Of a stretch of 64,000 nt of DNA, positions 46,272 through 60,708 are shown piece by piece. The translations under genes and the position numbers were made by a program. The stretch is from Amphritea opalescens. GTDB taxonomy: Bacteria > Pseudomonadota > Gammaproteobacteria > Pseudomonadales > Balneatricaceae. Every line of letters starts with the position of its first letter. Position 1 is the first letter of the stretch. The stretch is from positions 124,001 through 188,000 of the forward strand of contig NZ_RQXW01000003.1 in NCBI RefSeq assembly GCF_003957515.1, written 5' to 3'. Under the pieces are notes generated by a model. The model had not been told where the DNA came from and searched no databases. It saw nothing but the letters and a program-made list of their open reading frames with translations.

Positions 46272-46754
46272 TTAGCCTCCTATCCTATAGTAATCACTCT
46301 CTACAATAATCCACATGAGTAAGCGACTAATAGGGTGGAGCAATCGCTTTCTAAAAACCACTTATCGACTGACACGCCCATTAATGAATATCATCAGCAC
46401 TCATGAAACTGCAACAAAGAATATCACTGCTAAAGTCCCCATGCATTAATCGACCGGTTTTCATTATAGACGAACTCATAAAGGATATATCCACACCTAA
46501 AACCCAATTAAAACAAGACAACTTGCCCTCAAGAAGCAGTGTACAGAAACAGATAAACTCCAGCATCAAACTCTATCCGTATTGATGGGTAATTTTGCTA
46601 CACTATGCGCTCTTTCAATGGGCGAACTGTTTACCCTGTATAAACGTTAGCGACACCCAGTACCACATAAGCAAATATACAGAGAAGCAGACGGTATAAT
46701 TAGGCCAGCAGACCCCATAACACACTGTTTTATATAGATGTCACTAGAATTTAA
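46272..46754. other. Divergent region between pncC and mutS
   Basis: About 480 bases. Two overlapping frames of about 60 codons exist on opposite strands around 46381-46585, but neither has a ribosome-binding site or recognisable sequence, so I call neither. The mutS and pncC promoters should lie here; none is clear. Confidence 0.5.
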
Positions 46755-49346
46755 ATGATAAAAAAAATCGTTACCGCCAAAGCAGCTAAACCCGAACATA
46801 CGCCAATGATGCAGCAATACCTTAAAATTAAGGCGGAGCATCCTGATCAACTGGTGTTCTATCGCATGGGTGACTTTTATGAGCTGTTCTTTGACGACGC
46901 CAAGAAAGCATCACAACTGCTCGACATTTCCCTTACCGCTCGTGGTAAATCAGCCGGTGATCCTATCCCAATGGCGGGTATTCCATACCATTCCGCCGAT
47001 GGCTATATCGCTAAAATTGTTCGTGCCGGAGAATCCGTCGCTATCTGTGAGCAGGTCGGCGATCCCGCTACTAGCAAAGGGCCCGTCGAACGCAAGGTCA
47101 TGCGTATTGTCACACCGGGCACACTCAGTGACGAAGCTCTGCTTGATGAACGACGCGACAGCCTGCTGATTGCCGTCAATACCGATCTACAACGCTACGG
47201 CATTGCCATTGTCGATATCAGCACCGGTCGCTTTAGCTTGCTGGAAATTAACGATGAAGATGCTCTTCACGGTGAACTCGAACGGATCAAACCGGCTGAA
47301 ATACTCTTTAATGACGGCCACAATCTCGCTGAATGCCTCAAAGGCTATACCGGACTACGCCCTCAAGCCCCGTGGAATTTTGAACGGGAAACCGCCGAGC
47401 GACTACTCTGCCAACAGTTTCAGACTAAAGATCTCAGCGGCTTTGGCTGCGATCACTTACCTGTTGCACTTGGCGCCGCAGGCTGTCTGCTGCAATATGC
47501 TAAAGACACTCAACGTACCGCGCTACCCCATATCCGCCGCCTCATCCTCGAACAGCGCGATGAGAGTGTCATTCTTGATGCGGCCACCCGTAAGAACTTA
47601 GAGATAGATCAAAACCTTGCCGGCGGGCGGGAAAACACCCTTGCGTCGGTGATTGATAAGACGGCGACGGCAATGGGTAGCCGGATGCTACATCGCTGGC
47701 TTAACCGCCCTCTACGCTGTCGTAACACCCTGCAATCACGACAAGCAGCGCTACAATGGCTGATCAGCGATTATCATTTTGAACAGATATCCCCTGCACT
47801 GAAGCAGATCGGTGACATTGAACGGGTGCTGGCACGGGTGGCGTTACGCTCTGCACGGCCCCGCGATCTTGAAAGACTAAAGAACGCCTTTCAGGTATTA
47901 CCAGAGATACAGGACCACCTAGCGCCCACCCAACCCCCTCGACTCAAAGCGCTTGCGGAAACCATTAGCACCTTCCCTGAGCTCAGCGAGCTTTTAAATA
48001 AAGCCGTGATTGAAAACCCGCCAGTCGTGATCCGTGATGGTGGTGTTATTGCTACCGGCTATGATGCCGAACTGGATGAACTCCGCGGTCTGAGTGAAAA
48101 CGCGGGGGACTACTTGGTTCAACTTGAAACCCGTGAACGGGAACGTACCGGCATCAGCACTCTAAAAGTGGGGTACAACCGCGTACATGGCTACTTTATT
48201 GAGATAGGTAAAGCGCAGAAAGCCGATGTGCCTGCGGATTATATTCGTCGTCAAACACTCAAAAACGCCGAACGCTATATCACCCCAGAGCTAAAAACCT
48301 TTGAAGATAAGGCTTTAAGCGCTAAAAGCCGCGCCCTAAGCCGAGAAAAATCACTTTATGAAGCGCTCATAGAAACCCTAGCCGAACCTCTCGCTGAACT
48401 TCAAGATAGTGCCGCCGCGCTCGCTGAGCTCGATGTATTGTGTAACCTCGCCGAACGCGCAGACAGCCTCGATTACGTCGCCCCTACCCTGACCGATGAG
48501 CCGCAAATTCAGGTTACTGGCGGCCGCCATCCCGTGGTCGAAGATGTACTCGACGATCCTTTTGTTGCCAATAACCTAAGCCTCTCCCCTGAGCGGCAAA
48601 TGCTGATTATTACCGGCCCAAACATGGGTGGTAAATCCACCTATATGCGCCAAGCAGCTCTCATCACACTATTGGCTCACATTGGCAGCTATGTCCCAGC
48701 ACAGTCAGCGACTATCGGTTTAGTTGACCGTATTTTTACGCGTATGGGGTCTTCGGACGATCTAGCCGGTGGCCGTTCAACCTTTATGGTTGAGATGACG
48801 GAAACCGCCAACATTCTGCATAATGCCACGGAGCGCAGTTTAGTGCTCATGGATGAAGTTGGGCGCGGCACCAGCACCTTCGACGGGCTATCACTGGCTT
48901 GGTCTGCTGCGGAATATCTAGCCAACGAGGTCAAAGCCATGACCCTGTTTGCGACCCACTACTTTGAATTAACGGTGCTGCCAGAGCTCTGCCAAGGGGT
49001 TTTTAATGTTCACCTAACAGCGATGGAGCATCAAGATCATATCGTCTTTATGCATGAGGTTCAGGAGGGCCCTGCCAGTCAGAGCTACGGCTTACAGGTC
49101 GCACAACTGGCGGGCGTTCCCGCAAATGTTATTAGTCGTGCTCGCCAAAAGCTCATTCAACTGGAGGAAGATACCGGACAAACCGAACAACGCCGCCAGC
49201 CGCCACCGGTACAAGATGATCTATTTGTCGCGCCCCGCCCTCATCCAGCTCTGACGCAACTGAAGGCACTGGAACCGGACAACCTGACACCACGACAAGC
49301 ACTCGATCTTCTCTATGTGCTCAAAAAAGAGGCTGATCGAAGCTAA
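46755..49346 (+). CDS. mutS: DNA mismatch repair protein MutS
   Basis: MutS recognises mismatches and starts methyl-directed repair. The 863-residue product has the N-terminal mismatch-binding motif ([15 protein letters not shown], containing the Phe-X-Glu type contact), connector and lever domains, and a C-terminal ABC ATPase with Walker [14 protein letters not shown] (about residue 621) and Walker [17 protein letters not shown]. It converges with rpoS over a shared terminator; the recA-pncC-mutS-rpoS layout is as in Pseudomonas, but without fdxA. Confidence 0.98.
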   Translation: MIKKIVTAKAAKPEHTPMMQQYLKIKAEHPDQLVFYRMGDFYELFFDDAKKASQLLDISLTARGKSAGDPIPMAGIPYHSADGYIAKIVRAGESVAICEQVGDPATSKGPVERKVMRIVTPGTLSDEALLDERRDSLLIAVNTDLQRYGIAIVDISTGRFSLLEINDEDALHGELERIKPAEILFNDGHNLAECLKGYTGLRPQAPWNFERETAERLLCQQFQTKDLSGFGCDHLPVALGAAGCLLQYAKDTQRTALPHIRRLILEQRDESVILDAATRKNLEIDQNLAGGRENTLASVIDKTATAMGSRMLHRWLNRPLRCRNTLQSRQAALQWLISDYHFEQISPALKQIGDIERVLARVALRSARPRDLERLKNAFQVLPEIQDHLAPTQPPRLKALAETISTFPELSELLNKAVIENPPVVIRDGGVIATGYDAELDELRGLSENAGDYLVQLETRERERTGISTLKVGYNRVHGYFIEIGKAQKADVPADYIRRQTLKNAERYITPELKTFEDKALSAKSRALSREKSLYEALIETLAEPLAELQDSAAALAELDVLCNLAERADSLDYVAPTLTDEPQIQVTGGRHPVVEDVLDDPFVANNLSLSPERQMLIITGPNMGGKSTYMRQAALITLLAHIGSYVPAQSATIGLVDRIFTRMGSSDDLAGGRSTFMVEMTETANILHNATERSLVLMDEVGRGTSTFDGLSLAWSAAEYLANEVKAMTLFATHYFELTVLPELCQGVFNVHLTAMEHQDHIVFMHEVQEGPASQSYGLQVAQLAGVPANVISRARQKLIQLEEDTGQTEQRRQPPPVQDDLFVAPRPHPALTQLKALEPDNLTPRQALDLLYVLKKEADRS

Positions 49347-49392
49347 AGCAAAAAGGGCACTCTAGCTCAGCTAATCGGCTGGGCCTAAAAAC

Positions 49393-49424
49393 AAAAAACC
49401 GAGCAGATGATATGCTCGGTTTTA
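49393..49424. terminator. Bidirectional terminator between mutS and rpoS
   Basis: AAAAAACCGAGCA, loop, TGCTCGGTTTTA; A and T tracts on both sides fit both converging genes, with the stronger T run on the minus strand. Confidence 0.88.
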
Positions 49425-49450
49425 TGAGGCCAACAATAAGATAGAGTGCA

Positions 49451-50440
49451 CTAACCTTTCAGTAGGTCTTCACCACAAAGGCCATTGCGTTCAACAATTT
49501 CACGCAATTTACGCAGCGCTTCTACCTGTATCTGCCGTACCCGCTCTCGGGTCAGGCCGATCTCTCTGCCGACCTCTTCTAGCGTGCTCATCTCATAGCC
49601 TCTAAGACCAAATCGTCGAGACAGTACTTCAGAATGTTTTTCCGGCAACATATTCAGCCAACCTTCCAAATTACCGCTAATATTCGATTTTTGCAGCAAG
49701 GTTTCCGGGTCGGACGATTCCTCATCGGCAATGGTATCTAACAACATCTTGTCAGAATCTTTACCCACCGGCACATCGATCGATGTTACCCGCTCGTTCA
49801 AGCCAAACATCTTCTCGACATTTTCTACCGGTTTATCAACCGCTGCTGCGATCTCTTCAACCGTTGGCTCATGATCAAGCTTCTGCGCTAACTCGCGCGC
49901 GGCACGTAGATAAACATTCAGCTCTTTGACGACATGAATCGGCAACCGAATAGTACGGGTCTGATTCATAATCGCCCGCTCGATGGTCTGTCTTATCCAC
50001 CAGGTCGCATAGGTTGAAAAGCGGAAGCCTCGCTCGGGATCAAATTTTTCGACCGCACGAATTAGCCCAAGGTTACCCTCTTCTATCAGATCAAGCAGTG
50101 TTAAGCCTCGGTTGATATAGCGTCGCGCAATTTTAACCACCAAGCGCAGGTTACTTTCAATCATCCGTTTACGGGAAGGCTCATCGCCTTTTAAAGACAA
50201 CCGAGAGAAATAAACCTCCTCTTCGGCAGTGAGCAATGGAGAAAAGCCGATTTCGTTCAGGTATAACTGTGTCGCATCCAGCGTTTTGGCACTCAGCAGA
50301 TCGTTATGGGCCATACTCCCTTTGCCCCGTCCGCTGTTGAGAAATGTGGGTTCGTCTTTCGTCTTATCAGCCAGGTCAGTCTCTTTTACATCAACTGAAA
50401 CGGTCTCTAGCCCCTGCTCATTATTTTCTACATTTACCAT
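49451..50440 (-). CDS. rpoS: RNA polymerase sigma factor RpoS
   Basis: RpoS is the stationary-phase and stress sigma factor. The 329-residue product has region 1.2/2 ([40 protein letters not shown]), region 3, and region 4 with helix-turn-helix [20 protein letters not shown]. The TQLYL-EIG start of region 1.2 distinguishes RpoS from RpoD. nlpD lies just upstream, which in other species carries the main rpoS promoter. Confidence 0.97.
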   Translation of the reverse strand: MVNVENNEQGLETVSVDVKETDLADKTKDEPTFLNSGRGKGSMAHNDLLSAKTLDATQLYLNEIGFSPLLTAEEEVYFSRLSLKGDEPSRKRMIESNLRLVVKIARRYINRGLTLLDLIEEGNLGLIRAVEKFDPERGFRFSTYATWWIRQTIERAIMNQTRTIRLPIHVVKELNVYLRAARELAQKLDHEPTVEEIAAAVDKPVENVEKMFGLNERVTSIDVPVGKDSDKMLLDTIADEESSDPETLLQKSNISGNLEGWLNMLPEKHSEVLSRRFGLRGYEMSTLEEVGREIGLTRERVRQIQVEALRKLREIVERNGLCGEDLLKG

Positions 50441-50512
50441 CGTATTAATCCCGAGTAACTTCGTTATTATTACTTTTTATGAGTTACTACTTAGTGATAA
50501 TGAATTAAGTGT

Positions 50513-51376
50513 TCATCGTTTACGCGGCAGATACAACATTGGATCAACAGGTTGGCCATCTCTGCGAATCTCAAAATGCAGCATTGTTCGGGCAGCGCCA
50601 CTATTGCCAATCTCAGCAATTTTGTCGCCTGTTTTTACCTTATCATTTTCTTTCACAAGAATGCGACTGTTATGCGCATACGCACTTAGAAATTTCTGAT
50701 TATGGTGAATAATAACAAGATTGCCATAACCTAATAAACCACTACCGGCATAGACCACTTCACCCGCCTCAGCCGCATACACCGGCGCACCTTTTGGGCC
50801 AGCAAAGTTAATCCCCTTATTAACCTTACCCTTACTACTGAAACGCTGAATAATCTGGCCAGACGTGGGCCAGCGCCAACTCAAGGTGCGGGCAGCAGTA
50901 GACTTGGTCGCTTTTTGAGTGCTTGTTGACGTACTTTTCTTAGTCGCTACCACAGGGGCGGCAACCACTTTTGGAGTAGTCGTTCGTTTGACCGGTTTGG
51001 TTGTTTTCGTGGGCGCGACCGCTACAGGTTTTTGACTGGGTTTAACGGAGGAAGATCTCTGCGCCGCTCGAGGAGCGGAGCCATTAAGGGACAAAACTTG
51101 ACCCGGATAGATTTGATAATCAGCGCCGATATTATTACGCCGCGCCAACTGCTTAAAATCTAAGCCATAACGAAATGCGATCGAGTAAAGCGTATCACCT
51201 CGTCGCACCCGATACTGACCGGGCGACTGACTACTCACCACTTTGACCGGCTGGCGACCGCCAATGGAACGTTCATCAATCGGCGTATAACGACTGTTAG
51301 AGCCACAGGCGGACAGCATCAAAACAACGACGAATAACGCCGTGGCTGTGAAAGTATCAGCGTGAGCTCTCACCAT
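50513..51376 (-). CDS. nlpD: NlpD: LysM/LytM lipoprotein, amidase activator
   Basis: NlpD activates the amidase AmiC at the septum from the outer membrane. The 287-residue product has a lipobox (MLSACGS), a LysM domain (QYRVRRGDTLYSIAFRYGLD, about residues 53-100), a Lys/Thr/Pro-rich linker and a C-terminal LytM domain. The LytM metal motif is degenerate (NKGINFAG where active enzymes have H...D), while later His residues (AYAHN, LHFEI) remain; this fits an activator, not a hydrolase. It lies 3 bases after the DUF368 gene. Confidence 0.94.
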   Translation of the reverse strand: MVRAHADTFTATALFVVVLMLSACGSNSRYTPIDERSIGGRQPVKVVSSQSPGQYRVRRGDTLYSIAFRYGLDFKQLARRNNIGADYQIYPGQVLSLNGSAPRAAQRSSSVKPSQKPVAVAPTKTTKPVKRTTTPKVVAAPVVATKKSTSTSTQKATKSTAARTLSWRWPTSGQIIQRFSSKGKVNKGINFAGPKGAPVYAAEAGEVVYAGSGLLGYGNLVIIHHNQKFLSAYAHNSRILVKENDKVKTGDKIAEIGNSGAARTMLHFEIRRDGQPVDPMLYLPRKR

Positions 51377-51379
51377 AGT

Positions 51380-52318
51380 TTATTCCTTAGCTGCCTGAAA
51401 GCGCTCCATGACAACCACAATCGCAATACCAACCAGCGCCAAACCCAACGCCCAAAGCAGAAAGGATGGTTGCCCCGTAATGCTCTCGAAATGCCACGGG
51501 AGTACATTATCTTGCAATAACGGCACCTGCTCTCCGTGCCGATTAATGGTGTAAGAGAGGGTATATTTCCACGGCCACACCTTATTCAGCGAGCCCAACA
51601 TAAAGCCTGATAACAATGCCAAGGTTACCTGATGATGATGGCTAAACATCCAGCTTAGCACCCGAGAAAAGCTCATAATACCGACGACACAGCCTAACAT
51701 GAATAGGCTAATGAGCTGGAGATCCACCCCCTTAACTGCCGTCAAGATATGCGCATACATTCCCAGCAGTAGTAAAATAAAACTCCCAGAGATACCGGGT
51801 AAAATCATCGCACAGATGGCGATAGCACCGGAGATAAATACCATCGTCGCCGTTGGTTCAACGCTCACCGGCGCGAGACTGGTGATGAGATAAGCAATAA
51901 TGGCTCCGATAATAAAACTGGAGACGAGGTTCGCATCCCATTTTTTAATATGGCTCATTACCAGCCACACCGACGCCAGAATCAAACCAAAAAAGAATGC
52001 CCATAATAAAATCGGGTAGTTGCTAAGCAGAAACAACACTCCGCCGGCTATGGTCGCGATACTGGCCACAATACCGGCGAGCAGTACAACGAGGAAGTTG
52101 CCATTGACCTGCTTCCAGAAAGCTGCCGGCCCCTGCTTAAACAGCACCCGCAACGCGGCAGGATTAAAGCTTTTAATCGTATTAATCAGTTCTTCATAGA
52201 TGCCGGTAATAAACGCAATGGTACCGCCGGAAACACCGGGAACCACATCGGCAGCGCCCATCATCACGCCTTTAAAAAACAGCCCTAGAAAATCCCTAGT
52301 TGTACGCTTTGTATTCAT
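51380..52318 (-). CDS. DUF368 membrane protein, PopT-like undecaprenyl-phosphate translocase
   Basis: The 312-residue inner-membrane protein has about eight to ten helices and the two DUF368 signature loops, ADVVPGVSGGTIAFITGIYE near the N-terminus and MILPGISGSFILLLLGMY around residue 165. PopT, a DUF368 member of Vibrio cholerae, recycles undecaprenyl phosphate across the inner membrane, so the same role is likely. It is inserted between nlpD (3 bases) and pcm (24 bases), placing a cell-wall carrier-lipid gene in the surE-pcm-nlpD-rpoS unit. Confidence 0.87.
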   Translation of the reverse strand: MNTKRTTRDFLGLFFKGVMMGAADVVPGVSGGTIAFITGIYEELINTIKSFNPAALRVLFKQGPAAFWKQVNGNFLVVLLAGIVASIATIAGGVLFLLSNYPILLWAFFFGLILASVWLVMSHIKKWDANLVSSFIIGAIIAYLITSLAPVSVEPTATMVFISGAIAICAMILPGISGSFILLLLGMYAHILTAVKGVDLQLISLFMLGCVVGIMSFSRVLSWMFSHHHQVTLALLSGFMLGSLNKVWPWKYTLSYTINRHGEQVPLLQDNVLPWHFESITGQPSFLLWALGLALVGIAIVVVMERFQAAKE

Positions 52319-52342
52319 TTAACCTTCCGTCAATCTATCTGC

Positions 52343-53011
52343 TCAGCGTACCGTACCACTCAAGAGCGGCACAAATTTAACCCCTTCAAGCACCGATGTT
52401 TCATACTCCGTTTCTGAGACCTTAATAACCAGTTTAAGTTGCTGGTTTTGTGTCCCACCCACCGGAATCACCAATCGTCCACCCACCGCTAACTGAATGA
52501 GTAATTCAGCGGGGACCTCTTCCGGTGCCGCAGTGACCATAATGCCATCGAAAGGGCCTCGCTCAGCCCAACCCATGCCACCGTCACTGTGTTTCAGCGA
52601 GACATTACGGATTTTCAATAACGAAAATCGCTGACGCGCTTTCTCTTGTAGAGGCTTAATCCGCTCGACACTGAACACCTTGCTAACCAATTGTGCCAGA
52701 ACCGTGGTCTGATAGCCCGAACCGGTACCCACTTCGAGTACTCGTTCCAATGGACCGCCAGCTAATAGAATCTCGGTCATGCGCGCAACAATATAAGGCT
52801 GCGATATCGTTTGGTTAAATCCAATGGGCAAAGCAGTATCTTCATAGGCCCGATGGGACAGTGCCTCATCGATAAAGATATGGCGCGGCGTATTACCCAT
52901 CACATCCAACACGAGCTGATCGGAAATACCCTGTTCTTTCAGCCGCTGCACCAATCTGCTGCGGGTACGCTGGGAGGTCATCCCAATCCCCTGCAACTGC
53001 AACTTATTCAC
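52343..53011 (-). CDS. pcm: Protein-L-isoaspartate O-methyltransferase
   Basis: Pcm repairs isoaspartyl residues in aged proteins using SAM. The 222-residue product has the SAM motif [20 protein letters not shown], the [14 protein letters not shown] segment and [10 protein letters not shown]. It starts with GTG overlapping the surE stop (GTGA), so the two are translationally coupled. Confidence 0.96.
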   Translation of the reverse strand: MNKLQLQGIGMTSQRTRSRLVQRLKEQGISDQLVLDVMGNTPRHIFIDEALSHRAYEDTALPIGFNQTISQPYIVARMTEILLAGGPLERVLEVGTGSGYQTTVLAQLVSKVFSVERIKPLQEKARQRFSLLKIRNVSLKHSDGGMGWAERGPFDGIMVTAAPEEVPAELLIQLAVGGRLVIPVGGTQNQQLKLVIKVSETEYETSVLEGVKFVPLLSGTVR

Positions 53012-53754
53012 TCTGCATCCTCTAACCAGTTACTCAGATTATCCATACCGGAATACTGAGTCATATCTATATTAAGGGGGGTTATCGAAACATAGCCCGA
53101 TTTTACCGCAAAAAAATCAGTACCAGGGCCGCAGTCAGCCGCGACACCGGCGCCCGCAATCCAAAACCGCTGCTTACCACGAGGATCGAAGGATTCAACC
53201 GGCGCATCCGCCATCACTCGGTGACCTAAACGGGTCACATGGGTCCCCTTTATCTGATCTAACGGCAGATCTGGAACATTCACATTCAACACCGTCCGCG
53301 GCGCTAACACCAACCCACGAATATTCTTAATGAGCTGTCGCACTACCTCTGCCGCGGTATCATAATGCTGAGGGTTACTCCCTTCTAACGATACGGCAAT
53401 AGGCGGCAGGTGAAGATGTCGCCCCTCCATCGCAGCCGCCACCGTGCCGGAATAGATCACATCATCACCCAGATTGCAGCCACAGTTAATCCCAGAAATC
53501 ACCATATCGGGCGCATCACTGTAGATCCCAATCCCTAGATGCACACAATCGGTCGGCGTTCCATTAATACTCACAAAACCGTTTTGATGATGATGCGATT
53601 CCAGTGGACGGTCCAGTGTTAAAGAGTTACTCGCACCACTACGGTTTCGGTCAGGCGCAACCACCACTACCTCAGCATCCTGCGCTAAAATTCGCGCCAA
53701 TGACTCCAAGCCTGGGGCATAAACACCATCATCATTCGATAGTAATAATTTCAT
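53008..53754 (-). CDS. surE: 5'/3'-nucleotidase SurE
   Basis: SurE is a metal-dependent nucleotidase linked to stationary-phase survival. The 248-residue product starts [20 protein letters not shown], where Asp8 and Asp9 bind metal, and has [11 protein letters not shown] and [20 protein letters not shown]. Its ATG overlaps the truD stop codon (TAATG), and its end overlaps pcm. Confidence 0.97.
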   Translation of the reverse strand: MKLLLSNDDGVYAPGLESLARILAQDAEVVVVAPDRNRSGASNSLTLDRPLESHHHQNGFVSINGTPTDCVHLGIGIYSDAPDMVISGINCGCNLGDDVIYSGTVAAAMEGRHLHLPPIAVSLEGSNPQHYDTAAEVVRQLIKNIRGLVLAPRTVLNVNVPDLPLDQIKGTHVTRLGHRVMADAPVESFDPRGKQRFWIAGAGVAADCGPGTDFFAVKSGYVSITPLNIDMTQYSGMDNLSNWLEDAE

Positions 53755-54806
53755 TATTCAGCCTCGGGGTCCGGTTGAGCGGCTGCCGATGACACCTGTG
53801 CTAATTCACGTAACACGCTAGTCGCGAAGCTACCCGCAGGCAGGTCGAAGGCTAACAAAAACTGATCATCCGCTTCCTGCTCAATCGTTAGATGCCCAGG
53901 CATCAATCGAGTTGAGCGGCGCTCCTGATTCAGTCCTAACTTTTCTAACCCGGCCAACTGCTCCTGCCAAGGTGTTAATTGCTCTATTTCCCACGTAGCC
54001 GCATCGGCAGTACAAATAGAACGGCCTCGTCCCCACATCGCCGCCGTCAGATGCAGATCACCCGACTGCAAACGACTCAGAATCGTCTCATCTTCTGCTT
54101 CAAAGGGAAAACAACTTTGACTACCGTTGATCATCAATACATCACCGGCCATTGGCTGAGCAAAGAAAGATTGTTCTATTCGCTGGGAAACCAACTGATT
54201 AAACATATAGGAGCGTACGGCGGAGATATATAGGCCTTTCTTGTGCCGTTGCCGTTCTTTTAACTTACCCGCAATCAGTAACGCTCCCTTGGTGAGGTTA
54301 CCGCCGTGATGACCAAAGCGCTGCTCACCAAAATAGTTTGGCACGCCTTGGCGAATCTCTTCCACTCGGCTCAGTAAAACAGCAGGCTCGGTCACTTGTC
54401 GTAAACGTATCTGAAAACGGTTACCGGTCAGACTGCCCAGCCTTAATTTACGCGTATGTTTAACCGATTTCAGTACCTTGATAGTATCGGTTTCAAACAA
54501 CGACCAGGTTAACGGGGATCGACCGGGCATATGTACGCTAAACCACTGTTCAGTGATGGCATGGCGATCCTTCTTGCCTGCATAACCCACTTCTTTTGGG
54601 CTAACCTGACAAAAATGTGCCAACTGCCGAGCAACCCAGTCGGTATTTTCGCCCGTCTTACGGATATACAGAAACACATGATCGCCGCTGCCTTCAGGTT
54701 CAAACGACAGATCTTCTATTACTCGAAAGTCATCGGGCTCAGTTCGGATAACCGCACGACTGGCAGGCTCACCATATAAATATTGTAATTCAGTTGGAAA
54801 GTTCAT
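53754..54806 (-). CDS. truD: tRNA pseudouridine synthase TruD
   Basis: TruD makes pseudouridine 13 in tRNA-Glu. The 350-residue product has the catalytic Asp at residue 80 in [18 protein letters not shown], matching E. coli numbering, and the TRUD-domain segments [10 protein letters not shown] and [12 protein letters not shown]. It follows ftsB directly; the usual ispF and ispD genes between them are absent. Confidence 0.96.
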   Translation of the reverse strand: MNFPTELQYLYGEPASRAVIRTEPDDFRVIEDLSFEPEGSGDHVFLYIRKTGENTDWVARQLAHFCQVSPKEVGYAGKKDRHAITEQWFSVHMPGRSPLTWSLFETDTIKVLKSVKHTRKLRLGSLTGNRFQIRLRQVTEPAVLLSRVEEIRQGVPNYFGEQRFGHHGGNLTKGALLIAGKLKERQRHKKGLYISAVRSYMFNQLVSQRIEQSFFAQPMAGDVLMINGSQSCFPFEAEDETILSRLQSGDLHLTAAMWGRGRSICTADAATWEIEQLTPWQEQLAGLEKLGLNQERRSTRLMPGHLTIEQEADDQFLLAFDLPAGSFATSVLRELAQVSSAAAQPDPEAE

Positions 54807-54811
54807 TGACG

Positions 54812-55147
54812 CTAGGGGTTCCGTGACTGACCGCTATCGGCCGGTGGTTTTCCTGGCAACGCGGGAACCAATTGAAAGAAGGACTCGCCCTCTTTTATCA
54901 TTCCCAGCTGATTTCGGGCACGCTCTTCCAGCGCCTCCAGTCCCTGCTTAAGGTCTTTAACCTCAGCATCTAACTGATGGTTGCGATTTACCAGAAGGTC
55001 ATTTTCAGCCCGTTGCCGTTCGATCTCCTGCTGCAATGCCTGCACATCACCAAGATTAGCCTCGCCAAACCATAGCCGATACTGCAGTCCGATCAAACAG
55101 ACCAACAGCAGCAACAAAATTGAACGAAATAAACTCCAGCGAAACAC
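54812..55147 (-). CDS. ftsB: Cell division protein FtsB
   Basis: FtsB joins FtsL and FtsQ in the divisome. The 111-residue product has a short cytoplasmic start, one membrane helix (SILLLLLVCLIGLQYRLWFG) and a periplasmic coiled coil (about residues 35-80, LQQEIERQRAENDLLVNRNH). It lies between eno and truD, as in E. coli and Pseudomonas. Confidence 0.93.
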   Translation of the reverse strand: MFRWSLFRSILLLLLVCLIGLQYRLWFGEANLGDVQALQQEIERQRAENDLLVNRNHQLDAEVKDLKQGLEALEERARNQLGMIKEGESFFQLVPALPGKPPADSGQSRNP

Positions 55148-55177
55148 AGTTTGACAGCACTCTTATTCTATATAGTC

Positions 55178-55205
55178 AAAAAAGGGGGCGTTAAGCCCCC
55201 TAGTA
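55178..55205 (-). terminator. Terminator after eno
   Basis: Minus strand GGGGGC, TTAAC loop, GCCCCC then TTTTTT, about 25 bases past the eno stop and before ftsB. Confidence 0.92.
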
Positions 55206-55225
55206 TTTCATAGATCAGTTAAAAA

Positions 55226-58234
<3,009 letters not shown>

Positions 58235-58249
58235 CTACTAAAGATGGGG

Positions 58250-59563
58250 CTACAGGGTATCAGAATCGCCCTTAACAGACAATGCAGTTGGCTGCCATTT
58301 CAACGCAAAACCGCTGCCTTTTTTTTCGCTCTGCCAATTTTCGCAGACACATATTCCGGGCAGCGCAACAATCTCATCACCGACCACACAGACGGGCCAC
58401 GAACGACGCTGCCAAGCAGGGATGCCTGACTCCTGAAAAAGCTTCTTTAACGAACAGGACCCACCCCGCCCTAACGGCCGACAACGATCACCGTCACGAC
58501 GGTTACGGAGCGTTACCCCAGCCAAAGACTTCAAGCCACGCACTGCTGATTCACTCACCACAAGACGTCCCTGCGGGAGTTCCAGCGACGCGATCAAAGG
58601 GCGATCACCCCACTCAAGCTCGGTGTCATCAGTCTGAAGCAACAATACACCCTGATAGCGGCGAAGCTGCAGATGCCCCAGCTGCACAACCGGCTGTCGA
58701 TCATCGGCGGCACCGATTAACTGCTTTATAGCCAAAAGCTGCCGCTCGCTCAGTACAACATCCGCTGCTCTACACCAAAACCGCAATAGATTATTCTGCC
58801 GAGCCGGACTCAACTGCGCTAAAGCAGAGCAATCGAGCCCATCACCTAACGCTACAGATTCGCTATCGATTATTGCTAGATCTTGATGCAACTGCTCGGA
58901 TTCTCGCATAAAGCGAGCGGTGCTCGCCCAACGACGGGCAAAACGAGGCCAACGGGCTTCAAGCACAGGGATGACTTTATGGCGGAGATAGTTACGGTCG
59001 AATGATAGATCGCGATTACTCGGATCTTCTACCCATGCCAACTGCTCTGCTTGCGCCCACTGCTGCAACTGCGGTCGCGCAATATCCAGTAACGGCCGAA
59101 ACAGGCTCGCCTTGCCGAATGTGCGGCGCGGTGGAATACCCGCTAATCCACGTACACCCGCCCCCCGTAGCAAACGGAACAACATCGTTTCAGCCTGATC
59201 ATTCAAATGGTGAGCTAATAACAAACAATCATCGGGTTGCAGAATTTTTTCGAATACCCGATATCGAGCATCCCGCGCGGCGCGCTCCACGCTAGCTCCC
59301 TCAGGGACAACCACTTGTTCATGATAAAAGGGAAGATGGAGCGATACCGCTAATTGTCGACAGAAGTCGGTCCATTGGGATGACTGCGCTTGAAGCTGAT
59401 GATCAACAGTGACCACCAATAATTGCTCAGCAGGAATAGCTCTCGCAGCCAGATGGAGTAAAACAACGGAATCTAGCCCACCACTTAACCCGATCACCCA
59501 GCGTTTAATGGTATCGGGACAGCTTTCAAGCTGATGATTAAAGTGCTGTTGAAGATCGTTCAT
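58250..59563 (-). CDS. tilS: tRNA(Ile)-lysidine synthase TilS
   Basis: TilS converts C34 of tRNA-Ile(CAU) to lysidine. The 437-residue product has the PP-loop GLSGGLDSVVLLHLAAR (about residue 24), the HHLNDQAETMLFRLLRGAGV motif and a C-terminal TilS domain (GSCSLKKLFQESGIPAWQR). It lies between accA and pyrG, as in E. coli and Pseudomonas. Confidence 0.96.
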   Translation of the reverse strand: MNDLQQHFNHQLESCPDTIKRWVIGLSGGLDSVVLLHLAARAIPAEQLLVVTVDHQLQAQSSQWTDFCRQLAVSLHLPFYHEQVVVPEGASVERAARDARYRVFEKILQPDDCLLLAHHLNDQAETMLFRLLRGAGVRGLAGIPPRRTFGKASLFRPLLDIARPQLQQWAQAEQLAWVEDPSNRDLSFDRNYLRHKVIPVLEARWPRFARRWASTARFMRESEQLHQDLAIIDSESVALGDGLDCSALAQLSPARQNNLLRFWCRAADVVLSERQLLAIKQLIGAADDRQPVVQLGHLQLRRYQGVLLLQTDDTELEWGDRPLIASLELPQGRLVVSESAVRGLKSLAGVTLRNRRDGDRCRPLGRGGSCSLKKLFQESGIPAWQRRSWPVCVVGDEIVALPGICVCENWQSEKKGSGFALKWQPTALSVKGDSDTL

Positions 59564-59600
59564 ATTAATGAATATAACAGCCTTTCAAATACTGACAGGC

Positions 59601-59630
59601 AAAAAAAACCGCCGGATTAACCGACGGCTT
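59601..59630 (-). terminator. Terminator after accA
   Basis: Minus strand GCCGTCGG, TTAAT loop, CCGGCGG then eight T (with one G-T pair), just past the accA stop. Confidence 0.82.
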
Positions 59631-59635
59631 CCGTG

Positions 59636-60589
59636 TTACTGACTGATGCCGTAGGACATAAGCCGCTGATAACGCCGCTCAATCAACTCATCCGGCTCGA
59701 TATCGCTCAACCGCTCAAGGGTTTCCATCAAGTGTTTTTTCAGGTTAGCCGCCATCAACGCATGATCTCGGTGGGCGCCGCCCAAAGGCTCATCAATAAT
59801 CTGATCGACCAACCCTTGTGCATGCAGACGGTCAGAGGTTAAACCCATCGCCTTCGCCGCATCCGGCGCACGATCGGCACTCTTCCATAAAATAGAGGCA
59901 CAACCTTCCGGCGAGATAACCGAATACGTAGAGTATTGCAGCATCATCAGTTCATCACAGACACCGATAGCCAATGCACCGCCTGATCCACCTTCACCAA
60001 CAACCGTCGCCACAATAGGTGTATTCAAGCGAGACATCGCAGCAAGATTGAAAGCGATCGCTTCAGACTGTCCTCGCTCTTCTGCATCAATACCCGGATA
60101 AGCTCCCGGTGTGTCAATGAAGGTCAGGATAGGCATTTTAAAACGCTCAGCCATCTCCATTAGACGCAACGCTTTACGATAACCCTCTGGACGGGGCATA
60201 CCGAAATTACGACGCACTTTTTCTTTAACTTCTCGCCCTTTTTGATGGCCAATGACCATCACCGGACGCCCTTCTAGCCGCGCGATACCACCGATCAAGG
60301 CGCGGTCATCGGAAAAGTGCCGATCACCATGAATCTCTTCGAATTCATCGAAGATCATGTCGACATAATCAAGGGTGTAAGGGCGCTGAGGATGACGGGC
60401 AATCTGAGAAATCTGCCATTCACTCAGGTCACTAAAAAGAGATTTCGTTAGCGTACGGCTTTTGGCCTGTAGCTTTGAGATCTCTTCCTCAATATTCAAC
60501 TCATTGTCATCACCAACCAGACGTAACTCTTCAATTTTTGCTTCTAGGTCTGCAATTGGCTGTTCAAAATCCAGATAATTGGGATTCAT
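59636..60589 (-). CDS. accA: Acetyl-CoA carboxylase carboxyltransferase, alpha subunit
   Basis: AccA and AccD transfer CO2 from biotin to acetyl-CoA in fatty acid synthesis. From the ATG at 60589 the product is 317 residues, starts [20 protein letters not shown] and has [20 protein letters not shown] and [17 protein letters not shown]. An in-frame start at 60631 would add 14 unconserved residues. dnaE lies just upstream, as in E. coli. Confidence 0.97.
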   Translation of the reverse strand: MNPNYLDFEQPIADLEAKIEELRLVGDDNELNIEEEISKLQAKSRTLTKSLFSDLSEWQISQIARHPQRPYTLDYVDMIFDEFEEIHGDRHFSDDRALIGGIARLEGRPVMVIGHQKGREVKEKVRRNFGMPRPEGYRKALRLMEMAERFKMPILTFIDTPGAYPGIDAEERGQSEAIAFNLAAMSRLNTPIVATVVGEGGSGGALAIGVCDELMMLQYSTYSVISPEGCASILWKSADRAPDAAKAMGLTSDRLHAQGLVDQIIDEPLGGAHRDHALMAANLKKHLMETLERLSDIEPDELIERRYQRLMSYGISQ

Positions 60590-60708
60590 GTATTGATATT
60601 CCGTAAGTTCGCTTCGTTCCGGCCGGGACACAGTAGCAACAGAGATCAGCCGACGCTAAAAAAGTTGGCCTAATTCTACCCCGAGTCGCGTTCAAGAACC
60701 ACCCTGAA

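Noticed and set aside
46381-46585. Two opposing frames of about 60 codons between pncC and mutS
   Set aside because: No ribosome-binding site, no family similarity, and they overlap each other on opposite strands.
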